A stretch of DNA of 64,000 nucleotides from Fimenecus sp963590415 (GCA_963590415.1 CAVAPB010000011.1:1-64000); one strand, 5' to 3'; numbered from the stretch's first letter, positions 7,139-16,164 are shown. Numbers and translations are program-made. Notes: generated by a model not told the origin, from the sequence alone.

Positions 7139-8218
7139 TTAATTTTCCTCGCTTTTGTCGGAAGAACGTTGTTTTTCGTGTTCTTCCAGTACGTAACTTC
7201 CCATAACTTTTGCCAGTAAAACAGGAACCGCATTCCCAATTTGTTTGCCAACCTCCTGCACATTTCCGTAAAAAACATAGTCGTCACGGAAAGTTTGTAA
7301 CGCAGCAGCCTCTCTAAGTGAAATAGCTCTGTCTTGTTCGGGGTGCCCAAATCGTCCATTGGAAAGACTGAAACATTTTACTGTCAGCGTTGGTGAAGGT
7401 TCATCCCATTTCATTCTTCCATAGACATCCGTATGCCCATTAAACGATTTGTGGCATTTCAAAACTAAATTATCTGGCCAATCCGTACGACTTCCTCCAT
7501 TGTGTGGAGTAGCTTTAATTCTTTGCAACAACAACTTACTTAAATTTGCACATCGATGGTTGGGAACAGTTATATGCACTTCACCAGCAACAATAGCTGG
7601 ATATTTTGCGATTGCTTGACGCACAGTGCAATATGGCAAAAGTTCAGGTTTATTCCCGTGTGTAGCCACTGGTATTACAGGTTTAAATAATCGGGAAGCA
7701 ATCAAAACATATCTTCTTCTATTCTGTGGCACACCGTAATCTTTCGCATAAAGGACCTTTTCATCCCATTCATAACCTTCTTTTTTCAGCATAAGCTTAA
7801 AGCGGTCAAGAACATCAGAGCCTTTCCCTTTGAGACCTGGGACATTTTCGACCATAACATGCGCAGGCTTAATAGCCTTCACAAATCGTCCGAACTCTGT
7901 AAGTAAGTTTACTGATTTATGAGGTATCGGATTGCCGTTTTCATCATACTCTTCTTTTCTTAATAAACTAAACGGTTGGCATGGTGCACATCCGACAAGC
8001 AATACTTCGTCGCGGGTTTTCAGTATTGGATATTTTTTGATTAGTTCCTCGGGTGTTAATTTACAAATATCACACAAAAGATATGTATTATGGTTGTTTT
8101 TTTCATATGTTTCACGGCAATCCGGATTGGAATCTATACCCGCCAGCACTTGGATGCCAGCATCCAATAGTCCACGAGTCATTCCCCCCCCGCCGCAAAA
8201 AAAATCTATCGCATACAT
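7139..8218 (-). CDS. DNA cytosine-C5 methyltransferase (of the kinase/receiver operon)
   Basis: 359 residues with the C5-MTase motifs in order: I (AIDFFCGGGGMTRG), IV (GCAPCQPFS, catalytic Cys80), VI (ENV), VIII (QNRRRYVL), the variable target region, IX (REAAALQTF) and X (GKQIGNAVPV). It transfers methyl from AdoMet to C5 of cytosine in an unknown site. The start overlaps the receiver gene's stop by one base (TAATG). The coding strand has T8 and G8 runs within codons 5-12, which could slip and make expression phase-variable. No endonuclease of a known type is in the same operon, so it may be an orphan enzyme or the DNA-marking arm of a new system. Confidence 0.93.
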   Translation of the reverse strand: MYAIDFFCGGGGMTRGLLDAGIQVLAGIDSNPDCRETYEKNNHNTYLLCDICKLTPEELIKKYPILKTRDEVLLVGCAPCQPFSLLRKEEYDENGNPIPHKSVNLLTEFGRFVKAIKPAHVMVENVPGLKGKGSDVLDRFKLMLKKEGYEWDEKVLYAKDYGVPQNRRRYVLIASRLFKPVIPVATHGNKPELLPYCTVRQAIAKYPAIVAGEVHITVPNHRCANLSKLLLQRIKATPHNGGSRTDWPDNLVLKCHKSFNGHTDVYGRMKWDEPSPTLTVKCFSLSNGRFGHPEQDRAISLREAAALQTFRDDYVFYGNVQEVGKQIGNAVPVLLAKVMGSYVLEEHEKQRSSDKSEEN

Positions 8219-9318
8219 TATCCCAATATTCCTTTCGCCCAGGTTGTCATATCTCTTTCGGGCATTCCAGGCCTACAAGAATTAATCATGTGTGCCCACA
8301 CAAGCTGTTCTCTAAACGGACTAATTATGGATGCCACTCTATATGCTTTATGGAATTCTTTGTTAAATTCATCAAATGAAGATGCAACATCAGCCATTAA
8401 CATAAAATCTACATTTTTTAAGTCAATGGTCATACCAGGTAAGACATTAGGCAATGGGGGTAATGCTACAAAAGCTTTGTTGTAACCGTAATGTAATTCT
8501 TTGACAACAGACATTACTTTATCTTTACCTTTTCCGGTTTCAGTATTTTCATTTGATTTAAGGCACACTTCTGAAACTTTTTTCTTACCACAACACTTCG
8601 CAATTAAAACTTTGAACACATCCGAACCGTGATTTGCCATGTCACAACTTGGGGTAAGTATTACAGCATATTCATCGGGTATTCCTGGAACTGATTGATC
8701 TTTATCTTCACCATAAAATCTAATAATATCAGCCACTAATAGATTCTCGGTCACTGGAGGATATGAATACTGAATCCAAGCTGGTGGACATTCTCCAACT
8801 TCAATTTGTTCAAAAAACTGTATAGCTCGCTTTGAAAGCATGTAAGAAACGACCGACTCTTCAGGAAACGCGTCCATATTGCGAAAATTCTTTAACGCTT
8901 TCGCAGATTCGACTAAAGCAGTATTCATATTATGTCGCAAATTTGACAAGGCTACCGCAGATTCTTTCCAGCCATCGATGGTGCACGCCAGCTCGGAATC
9001 ATCCTCTCCTTTTCGAGTGAAATTAATTAATGGGAATTCATTTATAGTATCTTCTAAAACAGTGGATAAATCGTGTGCGGAAAATACAATTACAGGACGA
9101 AACTCCTTTGATAAAACATCCTCAAGAATGGGTTTCCCTAGCTCCGCATCTTCGTCATCAAACATCCAATCCATGACAATTACATCAGGATCGAATGTTA
9201 TTATTTTATCTTGTGCGTCTTTAAAAGTAGCTACTTCATGTTCCCAACCACGCTCATCGACAGCATCTATCAAGCCATGAATAGTTTCTTCATTATCTTC
9301 AATCATTAAAACTTTCAT
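8218..9318 (-). CDS. Response regulator receiver protein with an unrecognised C-terminal domain
   Basis: 366 residues. The N-terminal 110 are a receiver domain: acidic pair in MIEDNEE, phospho-acceptor D50 in VIVMDWMF, VIVFSAHD and a basic FTRKG. The rest is not a known DNA-binding output domain; it has a Cys/His-containing core (ILTPSCDMANH, then AKCCGKKK) that might bind metal. It starts after AAAGGAT, three bases past the GHKL ATPase stop, and overlaps the methyltransferase start. The likely partner kinase is the preceding gene. Its output, perhaps control of the methyltransferase or of an effector, is unknown. Confidence 0.85.
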   Translation of the reverse strand: MKVLMIEDNEETIHGLIDAVDERGWEHEVATFKDAQDKIITFDPDVIVMDWMFDDEDAELGKPILEDVLSKEFRPVIVFSAHDLSTVLEDTINEFPLINFTRKGEDDSELACTIDGWKESAVALSNLRHNMNTALVESAKALKNFRNMDAFPEESVVSYMLSKRAIQFFEQIEVGECPPAWIQYSYPPVTENLLVADIIRFYGEDKDQSVPGIPDEYAVILTPSCDMANHGSDVFKVLIAKCCGKKKVSEVCLKSNENTETGKGKDKVMSVVKELHYGYNKAFVALPPLPNVLPGMTIDLKNVDFMLMADVASSFDEFNKEFHKAYRVASIISPFREQLVWAHMINSCRPGMPERDMTTWAKGILG

Positions 9319-9321
9319 TAC

Positions 9322-11466
9322 TTATCCTTTCCGTAACGGTAAATCGAACACAAACGAAGCCCCTGACATATCTCCAGGAATTTTCAAGCCGACTTTTCCG
9401 TGATATGCATTTACCAATTCTGTTACTATCACTAATCCCATTCCAATACCTTTTGGTTTCCCAGTAACTCCGGGAACAAAGATTTTTTCTGCATTCTCTG
9501 CAGAAACCCCAGTTCCAGTATCGCTTACTGTTATTTCAATTCTACCATTCTCAAGCTTTTTTACTGATACAACTATTCGCTTATCACTGTTTTTGGACTC
9601 TTTAATCCAATAGCATGCATTATCAAAAAAATTTATTAATACAGTTTGCAACTCTCCTTCAGCCATCTGTACTACAATATTCTGATCGATATCATATAAA
9701 AATTTAATATCACAGCTGATTTTTTTCGCCTTTATCAATCGAATACTTTTGCGTACACATTCAAGCAAATTACAGTAATTATCTTTTTTTCGTAAGTCTC
9801 TTCTATATAGAGGGCTAAAACTGGCAGTTACATCCAACAACCTCTTATGACTAGTATTAGCATCATCAAGATATTTGCGTGTTCTATCATCATAATAATC
9901 GTTATAGTTTTGTGCTTTGTTTAAAAAACGCTTAATGGTTGTCATTCCTGTCAGTATCTCATGCATAATCACAGAAGCAACAGAACCCAAAGAAGCTGTT
10001 TGTGCATAATATACCAACCTGTCATTTAATTTGTTTAATTGATCTTCATTTTGGGCATCATATTTTTGAACGTAGCTCAATATTTGTTCTGTTGGTTGTC
10101 CTTCGTCAATAGCTCGCTCGACATCTTCCACCAATGCTTTCGAGGATAAAGGAGCTATTATATCGGTCAAAGTAGTTTTGGGCGTTTGCGTTGTTCTGTC
10201 AGATGTCCTCTCGTTTTGAAGGGTGCTAATTATACTTAAAATCACATTTTCAAACTGACGATATTCAGGCGTGTCTGCCAACTTCTCTCGATCGGTAGTG
10301 TCCTTTATTCCAGGATTATTTTCATTAGAGATATTAATAATGCCTACAATCTGGCTGGTGCTTAATCTGTCACCAACTTTACTAATACGCTTGGCATCCA
10401 GTCCCAGCCAATCTCTTGCAGATTCAGATTTTGGTAACACTAAAACATTATCTCTATAAACCGATAATCCCTTATACTGTGAAATGTAATTTCGAATTTG
10501 ACGCTTCTCTATATTAAATCTTCCATGTAACGATGATATGCTTTCCGGGTCAAGATCCCACGCACGTATTTCAAAAGAAAACTTACCACACGCATATTTT
10601 TGTAAAGCGATTTTTCCATAATTCTCCTGATTCCATTGTATTATCCCTTCAGACTTTCTGGTTTTGTCTCCAGTATCATTGGCATACACCCACGAAACCT
10701 CACCTGAATCATTAACTTGACCAGATATTTTGTAAATTGGTCTGTTAATAAAGCTATGTGGTTTAATTTCAATCGCATCATCAAAATATCGTGATTTTAG
10801 AGTTATAGAAAAATCGCTGAGGTTTTCAAATGGGTTTATTAATCTTGAAAGCTCAGATATAAGTGCATTGATTTCGTCTTCTTTCCACTCAGATCTGAGG
10901 GCTTTAATTATAATTGATGTACCGGTTCCATTAATATTATCAGCAAAAACATTTTCAGTTTGATATGAAAGAGATATGCGACAATCACTTATTGCGGTAG
11001 CTTCATCAAAAGAGCGCCAATCAAAATATGCACTAATACATTCATCATCACGATGTTTTGTAACAATACACATTTCGTGCCCCAATCTCGCCGCAGAAAA
11101 ACGACCTAATCCCTTGTTACCCGATACTATCCTTGTTCTTTCTTCAGTATGTTCGTTGCCATTCGAATCAATACTAGTAAATCTTCTTGTAATAAACGGC
11201 TTTGATTTTTTATATGATGTAGCAATGGTGGCCCAAGCAGACTCTATTATTTCTCTAGTCATTCCGCAACCATCATCTTTAATTTCTATGTACGATTTTC
11301 CTTGTTCGTCAGATCCAAAGATGATTTCAGTTTTAAGAGCATATGCATCATACGAGTTTTTAACTAACTCAATAATTGCAATATTATCGTTTGTTATTAA
11401 ATCTTCTCCGAAAGCAGACAAAGCACGGGGATGGATTTTAATCGGAATATCAATCGGTTTTAACAT
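9322..11466 (-). CDS. Double-GHKL ATPase / sensor histidine-kinase-like protein
   Basis: 714 residues. The N-terminal third is an Hsp90/MORC-like GHKL ATPase: IIELVKNSYDA (N box, about 31), IKDDGCGMT (about 62), SGNKGLGRFSAARLG (about 115). The C-terminal third is a histidine-kinase core: MHEI H box with His about 502, N box FFDNACYWI (about 613), G1 SDTGTGV (about 648) and G2 GKPKGIGMGL (about 669). No membrane segment is visible, so the sensor is cytoplasmic. A GGAGGT site precedes the ATG. It heads an operon with a receiver protein and a C5 methyltransferase, which suggests sensing of invasion or DNA state and signalling by phosphotransfer. Confidence 0.88.
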   Translation of the reverse strand: MLKPIDIPIKIHPRALSAFGEDLITNDNIAIIELVKNSYDAYALKTEIIFGSDEQGKSYIEIKDDGCGMTREIIESAWATIATSYKKSKPFITRRFTSIDSNGNEHTEERTRIVSGNKGLGRFSAARLGHEMCIVTKHRDDECISAYFDWRSFDEATAISDCRISLSYQTENVFADNINGTGTSIIIKALRSEWKEDEINALISELSRLINPFENLSDFSITLKSRYFDDAIEIKPHSFINRPIYKISGQVNDSGEVSWVYANDTGDKTRKSEGIIQWNQENYGKIALQKYACGKFSFEIRAWDLDPESISSLHGRFNIEKRQIRNYISQYKGLSVYRDNVLVLPKSESARDWLGLDAKRISKVGDRLSTSQIVGIINISNENNPGIKDTTDREKLADTPEYRQFENVILSIISTLQNERTSDRTTQTPKTTLTDIIAPLSSKALVEDVERAIDEGQPTEQILSYVQKYDAQNEDQLNKLNDRLVYYAQTASLGSVASVIMHEILTGMTTIKRFLNKAQNYNDYYDDRTRKYLDDANTSHKRLLDVTASFSPLYRRDLRKKDNYCNLLECVRKSIRLIKAKKISCDIKFLYDIDQNIVVQMAEGELQTVLINFFDNACYWIKESKNSDKRIVVSVKKLENGRIEITVSDTGTGVSAENAEKIFVPGVTGKPKGIGMGLVIVTELVNAYHGKVGLKIPGDMSGASFVFDLPLRKG

Positions 11467-11502
11467 ACAGGGACCTCCTAAAAAATAAATAAAGGGATTT
11501 AT

Positions 11503-11949
11503 ATGAGTAAAATAATAACCGTTTTAATAAAATCTTCTGAAATGAGTAGAGTTTTCAAAAGCAATTACTCGAGAGAAGATATTCAATCGTTTACAAGTTA
11601 TATACTTCACCCATACAAACAGCTGAAATACTTTTCGTTTTGCGACTATATAAATGTGGGTGATCCGATTTTAGGCTGTTCTGATCAAGCGGAATTCTTA
11701 CTTGAATTTCAAAAGCTACAAGACAAACAATATATGGTAATTCAAAACTTATATAAATCTGATGCAATAGATTCAACAAAAAGAAATACGCAAGCTGAAT
11801 TATTGAGAATATTATCCGGAAGATTTAATAGCAATACATTTTTTTACAATTCTATCAATGACAGCACCTTTATTGATAAAAACACAAGTGAAGCCATAAC
11901 AAGCAATCCGGAATTATATATTCTTTCTAGAGTGAATATTAATATGTAA
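11503..11949 (+). CDS. Hypothetical protein on the opposite strand between Vsr and the GHKL ATPase
   Basis: 148 residues, not recognised; AT-rich, with helical segments around LLEFQKLQDKQYMVIQNLY. It starts 36 bases from the GHKL ATPase start (divergent) after a weak AAGGG site and stops two bases before the Vsr stop (convergent). It is the only plus-strand gene inside the element. The GHKL operon's promoter probably lies within or before it, since the gap is too short. It may be a small regulator or partner, or not a gene at all. Confidence 0.58.
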   Translation: MSKIITVLIKSSEMSRVFKSNYSREDIQSFTSYILHPYKQLKYFSFCDYINVGDPILGCSDQAEFLLEFQKLQDKQYMVIQNLYKSDAIDSTKRNTQAELLRILSGRFNSNTFFYNSINDSTFIDKNTSEAITSNPELYILSRVNINM

Positions 11950-11951
11950 AG

Positions 11952-12365
11952 TTACTTTTTTAGGATTACTGCTGTAATTTCATCAGCACACTTTGCGACA
12001 TTTTGCTTAATATCCTTACCCCAAAAACGAAGAACCGTCCATCCTTCGGCTTCGAGTCTCTGCGTTACCTCTCGATCGCGTTCCATGTTTCTTTCGATTT
12101 TAGGTATCCAGAATTCTTGGTGAGATTTAAAATCATTTTTTCGTTCATCCCAATTATGACCGTGCCAGAATTCACTGTCGCAGAAAATAGCAACTCTCTT
12201 GCCCATAAACACGATATCCGGTTTGCCAAACACTTTATTAACATTTTTTTGATATCTCAGACCGCGCTTCCAAAGCTCTTTTCTCAACAGACATTCTATT
12301 TCGGAATCTTTATTTTTTATTGCCTGCATATTTTTGCGTCTTTGTTCTGGCGTATGTCGATCCAT
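11952..12365 (-). CDS. vsr: Very short patch repair endonuclease (Vsr)
   Basis: 137 residues, the full length of the family. Typical features: RRKNMQAIKNKDSEIE at the N terminus, GKPDIVF, the catalytic segment VAIFCDSEFWHGHNW, and RNMERDREVTQRLEAEGW then VLRFWG. Vsr nicks 5' of T in T:G mismatches that arise when 5-methylcytosine is deaminated. It follows the second C5 methyltransferase by 35 bases on the same strand and so ends the restriction-modification operon, where it would limit the mutational cost of methylation. Confidence 0.95.
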   Translation of the reverse strand: MDRHTPEQRRKNMQAIKNKDSEIECLLRKELWKRGLRYQKNVNKVFGKPDIVFMGKRVAIFCDSEFWHGHNWDERKNDFKSHQEFWIPKIERNMERDREVTQRLEAEGWTVLRFWGKDIKQNVAKCADEITAVILKK

Positions 12366-12400
12366 AATGTTGAGACACCTTCGTTATAATGTGTTGGTTA

Positions 12401-13339
12401 CTATTTTTTTATTTCGGTCGATATTCTCTTAACAACTGGTACACAAACAGAATTTCCTATCTGCTTATATGCATCTTCAATAGTAATTGTATTAGGAAAA
12501 TAAAACTCGCTTGGGAAACCTTGAAAATCAAGACACTCTTTAAGTGTGAGTTTTCTCAATCCGTAATCATCAACTATCAATGGAACCTGATTTTTTGATA
12601 TTCCCATCGATGCAGTCAAAGTTGGACACATGTGATTCTGTGTTATCTTTATGCTGTTATGATAAACTCGATATATAGAATCATGTCTTTTTACTATTTG
12701 AGACGCTTTGCGGTAAAAGGGATCATCTAACGAGTAGTAATATACCTCATTTTTCTTAACTGTTCTGTTAAGAATATCCTCGATGGTAATATTCAAATCC
12801 GTTTTATCAGGGAATACAAATGAATCACAATCTTCCTGTTCACGAAAAGCAACAATATATATCCGGTCTCGAATTTGAGGAATTCCACCATATTCCGATG
12901 TGCGTAACACTCGGTATCGAATAGAATAATCCTGTTCGGACAAAACATTGTGAACAGTATTCAAAGTTTTTCCGTTATTGTGCTCCATTAGGTTCGGAAC
13001 ATTTTCAAGGAATATAAATCTTGGTTTATAAGCACTTATGAATTTTCCGACTTCATAAAAGAGATGAGCACGCGCATCACCAAAACCTCTCTGTTTACCA
13101 GCCACCGAGAATGGCTGACACGGAAATCCAGCAGTTATTATATCCACACTACAAAGACTCGATGGATTAACAAGTCTAATATCTTTTTCAATCAATACCG
13201 TTTCTTTGAAATTGTGTCTATATGTTCGACAGCATGCTGCATCTTTTTCAATAGCCCAAGCAATTTTGCAACCTGCTTGTGTAAACGCTAGATCTATGCC
13301 GCCAATTCCAGCGAATAGACTTCCAACACTTAATTCCAT
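12401..13339 (-). CDS. DNA cytosine-C5 methyltransferase (HhaI-type)
   Basis: 312 residues with motif I (SLFAGIGGIDLAF), IV (GFPCQPFSVAGKQRGF, catalytic Cys74), VI (LENVPNL), VIII (PQIRDRIYIV), and X (QIGNSVCVPVV). The target site is not predictable. ATG 13339 lies inside the last codons of the methyltransferase-endonuclease fusion, overlapping by ten bases; an in-frame TTG at 13345 is the alternative. No separate endonuclease can be assigned to it here, so it may protect a second site, be regulatory, or pair with Vsr as in Dcm systems. Confidence 0.93.
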   Translation of the reverse strand: MELSVGSLFAGIGGIDLAFTQAGCKIAWAIEKDAACCRTYRHNFKETVLIEKDIRLVNPSSLCSVDIITAGFPCQPFSVAGKQRGFGDARAHLFYEVGKFISAYKPRFIFLENVPNLMEHNNGKTLNTVHNVLSEQDYSIRYRVLRTSEYGGIPQIRDRIYIVAFREQEDCDSFVFPDKTDLNITIEDILNRTVKKNEVYYYSLDDPFYRKASQIVKRHDSIYRVYHNSIKITQNHMCPTLTASMGISKNQVPLIVDDYGLRKLTLKECLDFQGFPSEFYFPNTITIEDAYKQIGNSVCVPVVKRISTEIKK

Positions 13340-15285
13340 CTGCAATCGAACATAAAGATTGTGGATGGCATACCAACAATTTGGATGTCAAATTTTAAAC
13401 TTGGTTCTACATATGTAGAAGCATTATGAATTCTAAAACTAAACTGCCAGCCGCCATCCATATACAGTTCTACAGTATTATTACTATTAGGCTTGAAATC
13501 TAAACTAACAATACGTGTTGGCAAACTGGAAATCGGCACAAAAATCTTAGGCTTGCATTTTTTGCTTGGCTGGTTTAATGTTCCTCTTAAATTATAGGTC
13601 TGTATCTGTGTAACATATTTATTGTCAATACTAATCACCTTGTAGAAATCAAACTGACCCAGTAAATATTCCACCATTTTCTGAGGAACATTTTCATGAG
13701 TGGAATTTGCTCTCACTATTTCTGTGATAAATGCATTTAACAATGGAATATACACATCTCTCTCTTTATTAGGCAACTCGCTCCATTTTTTGCCGTCAGC
13801 TATCTCATCCGCAAGATATTCAAATATCGGCTTTACTTCATTCCAGTACTCATTTGAGCATGGCACTTCAAACCACTTTTCGCCAAAATCAAGTTGTTTG
13901 CCTAATCGACTGTGCTTTACAGCAAAATGATTGTGTTTGATACTTAGACCAATCTCCCACATTATGTGTTTACGAAGAATAATAATATCTCTCACATCAC
14001 CAACTACACCTTTAGTGTCTGGCTGAATAAAGAGCTCCAAGCAATCTTCATCTTCATCATCTTCAATTATTAACGGCTCCATATCAAACAAGGTTGATAC
14101 TGCTGCTTTTGCACTAATCGTCAAAACATCCCGAGTAGCATCATCAATCGCATTCCAAGCCCTATATGCGGCATCAAAACTGCTATTTTCAACTATCTTA
14201 GCTAACCTAATCTTGTTGATTTCTTCATTCAATATTTGAAGACATATATATTCGTAAGCTCTTCCCTTATCGTTACTTTTTGTACTCACTGTTTTTTCCT
14301 CCAATGCTTTTTTGATTGCTACCGCAACTTCGTACGCCAGATTAACCGGAACAGCATTGCCTATCATTTTATAGGCATCATTGGTATTTGTGTAAATAAA
14401 CTGAAAATCATCTGGAAATCCTTGTATTCTTGCAACTTCACGTATCGTCATTCTTCGATAGAGATATTCTTGGCCTTCCACAAACCTACAGTCATTATGT
14501 CCGTGCTTCACCATCTTAGGCGCTTGAGGATGAAGTTGACATTGGCGACCTGATGCCTGAACAGTAAATGCTTGTTCGTCCCAACCTTTTACTCTGTTTC
14601 GACTCATGAAAATAGGAGAATAAGCACCAGTAAAATATTCATTATTATTTATCGCAGTAGGATTATGCTTGTTTTTTTTAGCCGCAGGAACTGCAGTGTT
14701 TTGCAAATCTCCAATAATATCGCGAAGCGTTATTTTTTTGTCATCATTGACGGTAGAGCCTTCGGGAAATTTAAAGTTAATACGGAGATCTTTTCTGAAA
14801 CCTATGTAAAACACACGCTTTCGCTCTTGTGCAACACCATAATCTTTAGCATTAACAAGGGTTACTGTAACATCATATCCTATTTCATCAAAAATTTTAA
14901 TAATATTTTCTACTACCTTAGAATGCCTGTTGGCAAGCATTCCACTTACATTCTCAGCTAAAAAGAATTTAGGCTTTTTTGCATCAAGAATTCTGATGTA
15001 CTCGTAAAACAATTGACCGCGACCATCGCTCATTCCTTTCAAAGCACCTGCTTCTGACCAACTCTGACAAGGAGGACCTCCAATTATTCCATCAATTTCA
15101 TTGGGAAAATCTTCTTCGTTAATATTTCGGATGTCACCCTCTATAAGTTTGGTATTTGGGTGATTAACTTTAAATGTTTCATAAATCGTTTTATCATACT
15201 CGTTAGCGATCGGAATACTAAATCCAGCTCTTTCAAAACCCAGGTCTAAACCACCGCAACCGCTAAATAAGCTAATGATATTCAT
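13330..15285 (-). CDS. Fused HaeIII-type C5 methyltransferase and HaeIII-type restriction endonuclease
   Basis: 651 residues. Residues 1 to about 330 follow M.HaeIII closely: SLFSGCGGLDLGFERAGF, GGPPCQSWSEAGALKG (Cys73), AENVSGM, AFTVQASGRQCQLHPQAP, MIGNAVPVNLAYE; HaeIII methylates GGCC. From about 333 (STKSNDKGRAYEYICLQIL, then WEIGLSIKHNHFAVKHSRLG and ELYMDGGWQFSFRIHNAS) the chain matches my memory of the HaeIII endonuclease family. No stop separates the two. A GGAGG site and GTG at 14289 allow the endonuclease to be made alone. The start 15285 has AAGGAG seven bases before it; ATG 15291 touches the site. It is third in the operon HTH, NgoPII-like, fusion, second MTase, Vsr. Confidence 0.82.
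   Translation of the reverse strand: MNIISLFSGCGGLDLGFERAGFSIPIANEYDKTIYETFKVNHPNTKLIEGDIRNINEEDFPNEIDGIIGGPPCQSWSEAGALKGMSDGRGQLFYEYIRILDAKKPKFFLAENVSGMLANRHSKVVENIIKIFDEIGYDVTVTLVNAKDYGVAQERKRVFYIGFRKDLRINFKFPEGSTVNDDKKITLRDIIGDLQNTAVPAAKKNKHNPTAINNNEYFTGAYSPIFMSRNRVKGWDEQAFTVQASGRQCQLHPQAPKMVKHGHNDCRFVEGQEYLYRRMTIREVARIQGFPDDFQFIYTNTNDAYKMIGNAVPVNLAYEVAVAIKKALEEKTVSTKSNDKGRAYEYICLQILNEEINKIRLAKIVENSSFDAAYRAWNAIDDATRDVLTISAKAAVSTLFDMEPLIIEDDEDEDCLELFIQPDTKGVVGDVRDIIILRKHIMWEIGLSIKHNHFAVKHSRLGKQLDFGEKWFEVPCSNEYWNEVKPIFEYLADEIADGKKWSELPNKERDVYIPLLNAFITEIVRANSTHENVPQKMVEYLLGQFDFYKVISIDNKYVTQIQTYNLRGTLNQPSKKCKPKIFVPISSLPTRIVSLDFKPNSNNTVELYMDGGWQFSFRIHNASTYVEPSLKFDIQIVGMPSTIFMFDCRWN
14287..14302 (-). 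promoter_or_regulatory. Internal ribosome site and GTG start inside the M-R fusion gene
   Basis: On the minus strand GGAGG (14302-14298) is followed after eight bases by GTG AGT ACA AAA (GTG at 14289-14287), in frame with the fusion. The free product would be about 319 residues and begin just where the HaeIII-type endonuclease domain begins. This is a near-ideal translation start in a place where none is needed for the fusion. Confidence 0.72.
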
Positions 15286-15296
15286 GTACATTCTCC

Positions 15297-16133
15297 TTAT
15301 TTGATTATAGTAATCAGTTTGGCTTTGTTCAACACAGCAGGATTATCCGGATCCTGAATTTTTACATCACTTATTTTTAATGATTCATCAGAAAGGGATA
15401 ATTTCTCCAGGTCTTTTGTGTTTGCAAATGTTTTCCATTTATCTTCGTTGATAATACACATAAAATTAAATTCCGCATCGTTATCGCGTTCATAAACATA
15501 ATCAAAAACATGCCAAGGATTTTCAATTCCCCACATTCCCCTTACGCGCATATATGTAATTTTTAGCGGATCAACTTTATTAATATGTGCTATCTCTTTT
15601 GTGGAGCAGAAATCTACATCTGGAATAGAAACGACCCCGTCTTTTATGCGATTTAAAAGACTTTCATAGCATTCCTTTGAAGCGCAATAATCCAATCCAT
15701 AAACCATGCATAAGCTTTTCAACAAACCGTTGTTAACAATTCCTACGATATATATGATATCTTTTTCGTTCCATTGCTCCGCCTGCTTGCATTTTTTTGC
15801 TATCTTAGAATCATCACAGTATAGCTTATGTTTAGGATAACTACTATTTAATGCAATCTGTGAATCCGACTCAATTTTCTTGACTTCAATAGCATCGCCT
15901 TCTTTTAGCATGGCATCAGGAGGGCTATTACTTCCGCCGAGATACGAAAACACTTGATTCCATTTTATAATTCTTGCCTTTTTTGACGCATCAAAAGTCC
16001 CTGCAAATAAATCTTTCACATATTCTTCTAATGCATCTCCTACACTATTAGCCCTATTCTTACTTTTATATGTAGCAGCCACTTTAATCACCGGATTACT
16101 AACTAAATTTATAATTGCATTAATAATATTCAT
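15297..16133 (-). CDS. NgoPII-like type II restriction endonuclease
   Basis: 278 residues. The start MNIINAIINLVSNPV, the segment RANSVGDALEEYVKDLFAGT and a PD-(D/E)xK-like core (SPPDAMLKEGDAIEVKKIES, about 75-95) fit the NgoPII family, which cuts GGCC as far as I recall. It would cut unmethylated GGCC and be held in check by the HaeIII-type methyltransferase eleven bases downstream. AGGAGA lies six bases before the ATG. The HTH protein 31 bases upstream is its probable controller. Family assignment is from remembered sequence, not a search. Confidence 0.75.
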   Translation of the reverse strand: MNIINAIINLVSNPVIKVAATYKSKNRANSVGDALEEYVKDLFAGTFDASKKARIIKWNQVFSYLGGSNSPPDAMLKEGDAIEVKKIESDSQIALNSSYPKHKLYCDDSKIAKKCKQAEQWNEKDIIYIVGIVNNGLLKSLCMVYGLDYCASKECYESLLNRIKDGVVSIPDVDFCSTKEIAHINKVDPLKITYMRVRGMWGIENPWHVFDYVYERDNDAEFNFMCIINEDKWKTFANTKDLEKLSLSDESLKISDVKIQDPDNPAVLNKAKLITIIK

Positions 16134-16164
16134 AAGCTTTCTCCTGATAAATTTAGAAAATCAA

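Noticed and set aside
14572..14961. Plus-strand frame opposite the HaeIII-type methyltransferase
   Set aside because: Antisense to conserved motifs; composition reflects the real gene.
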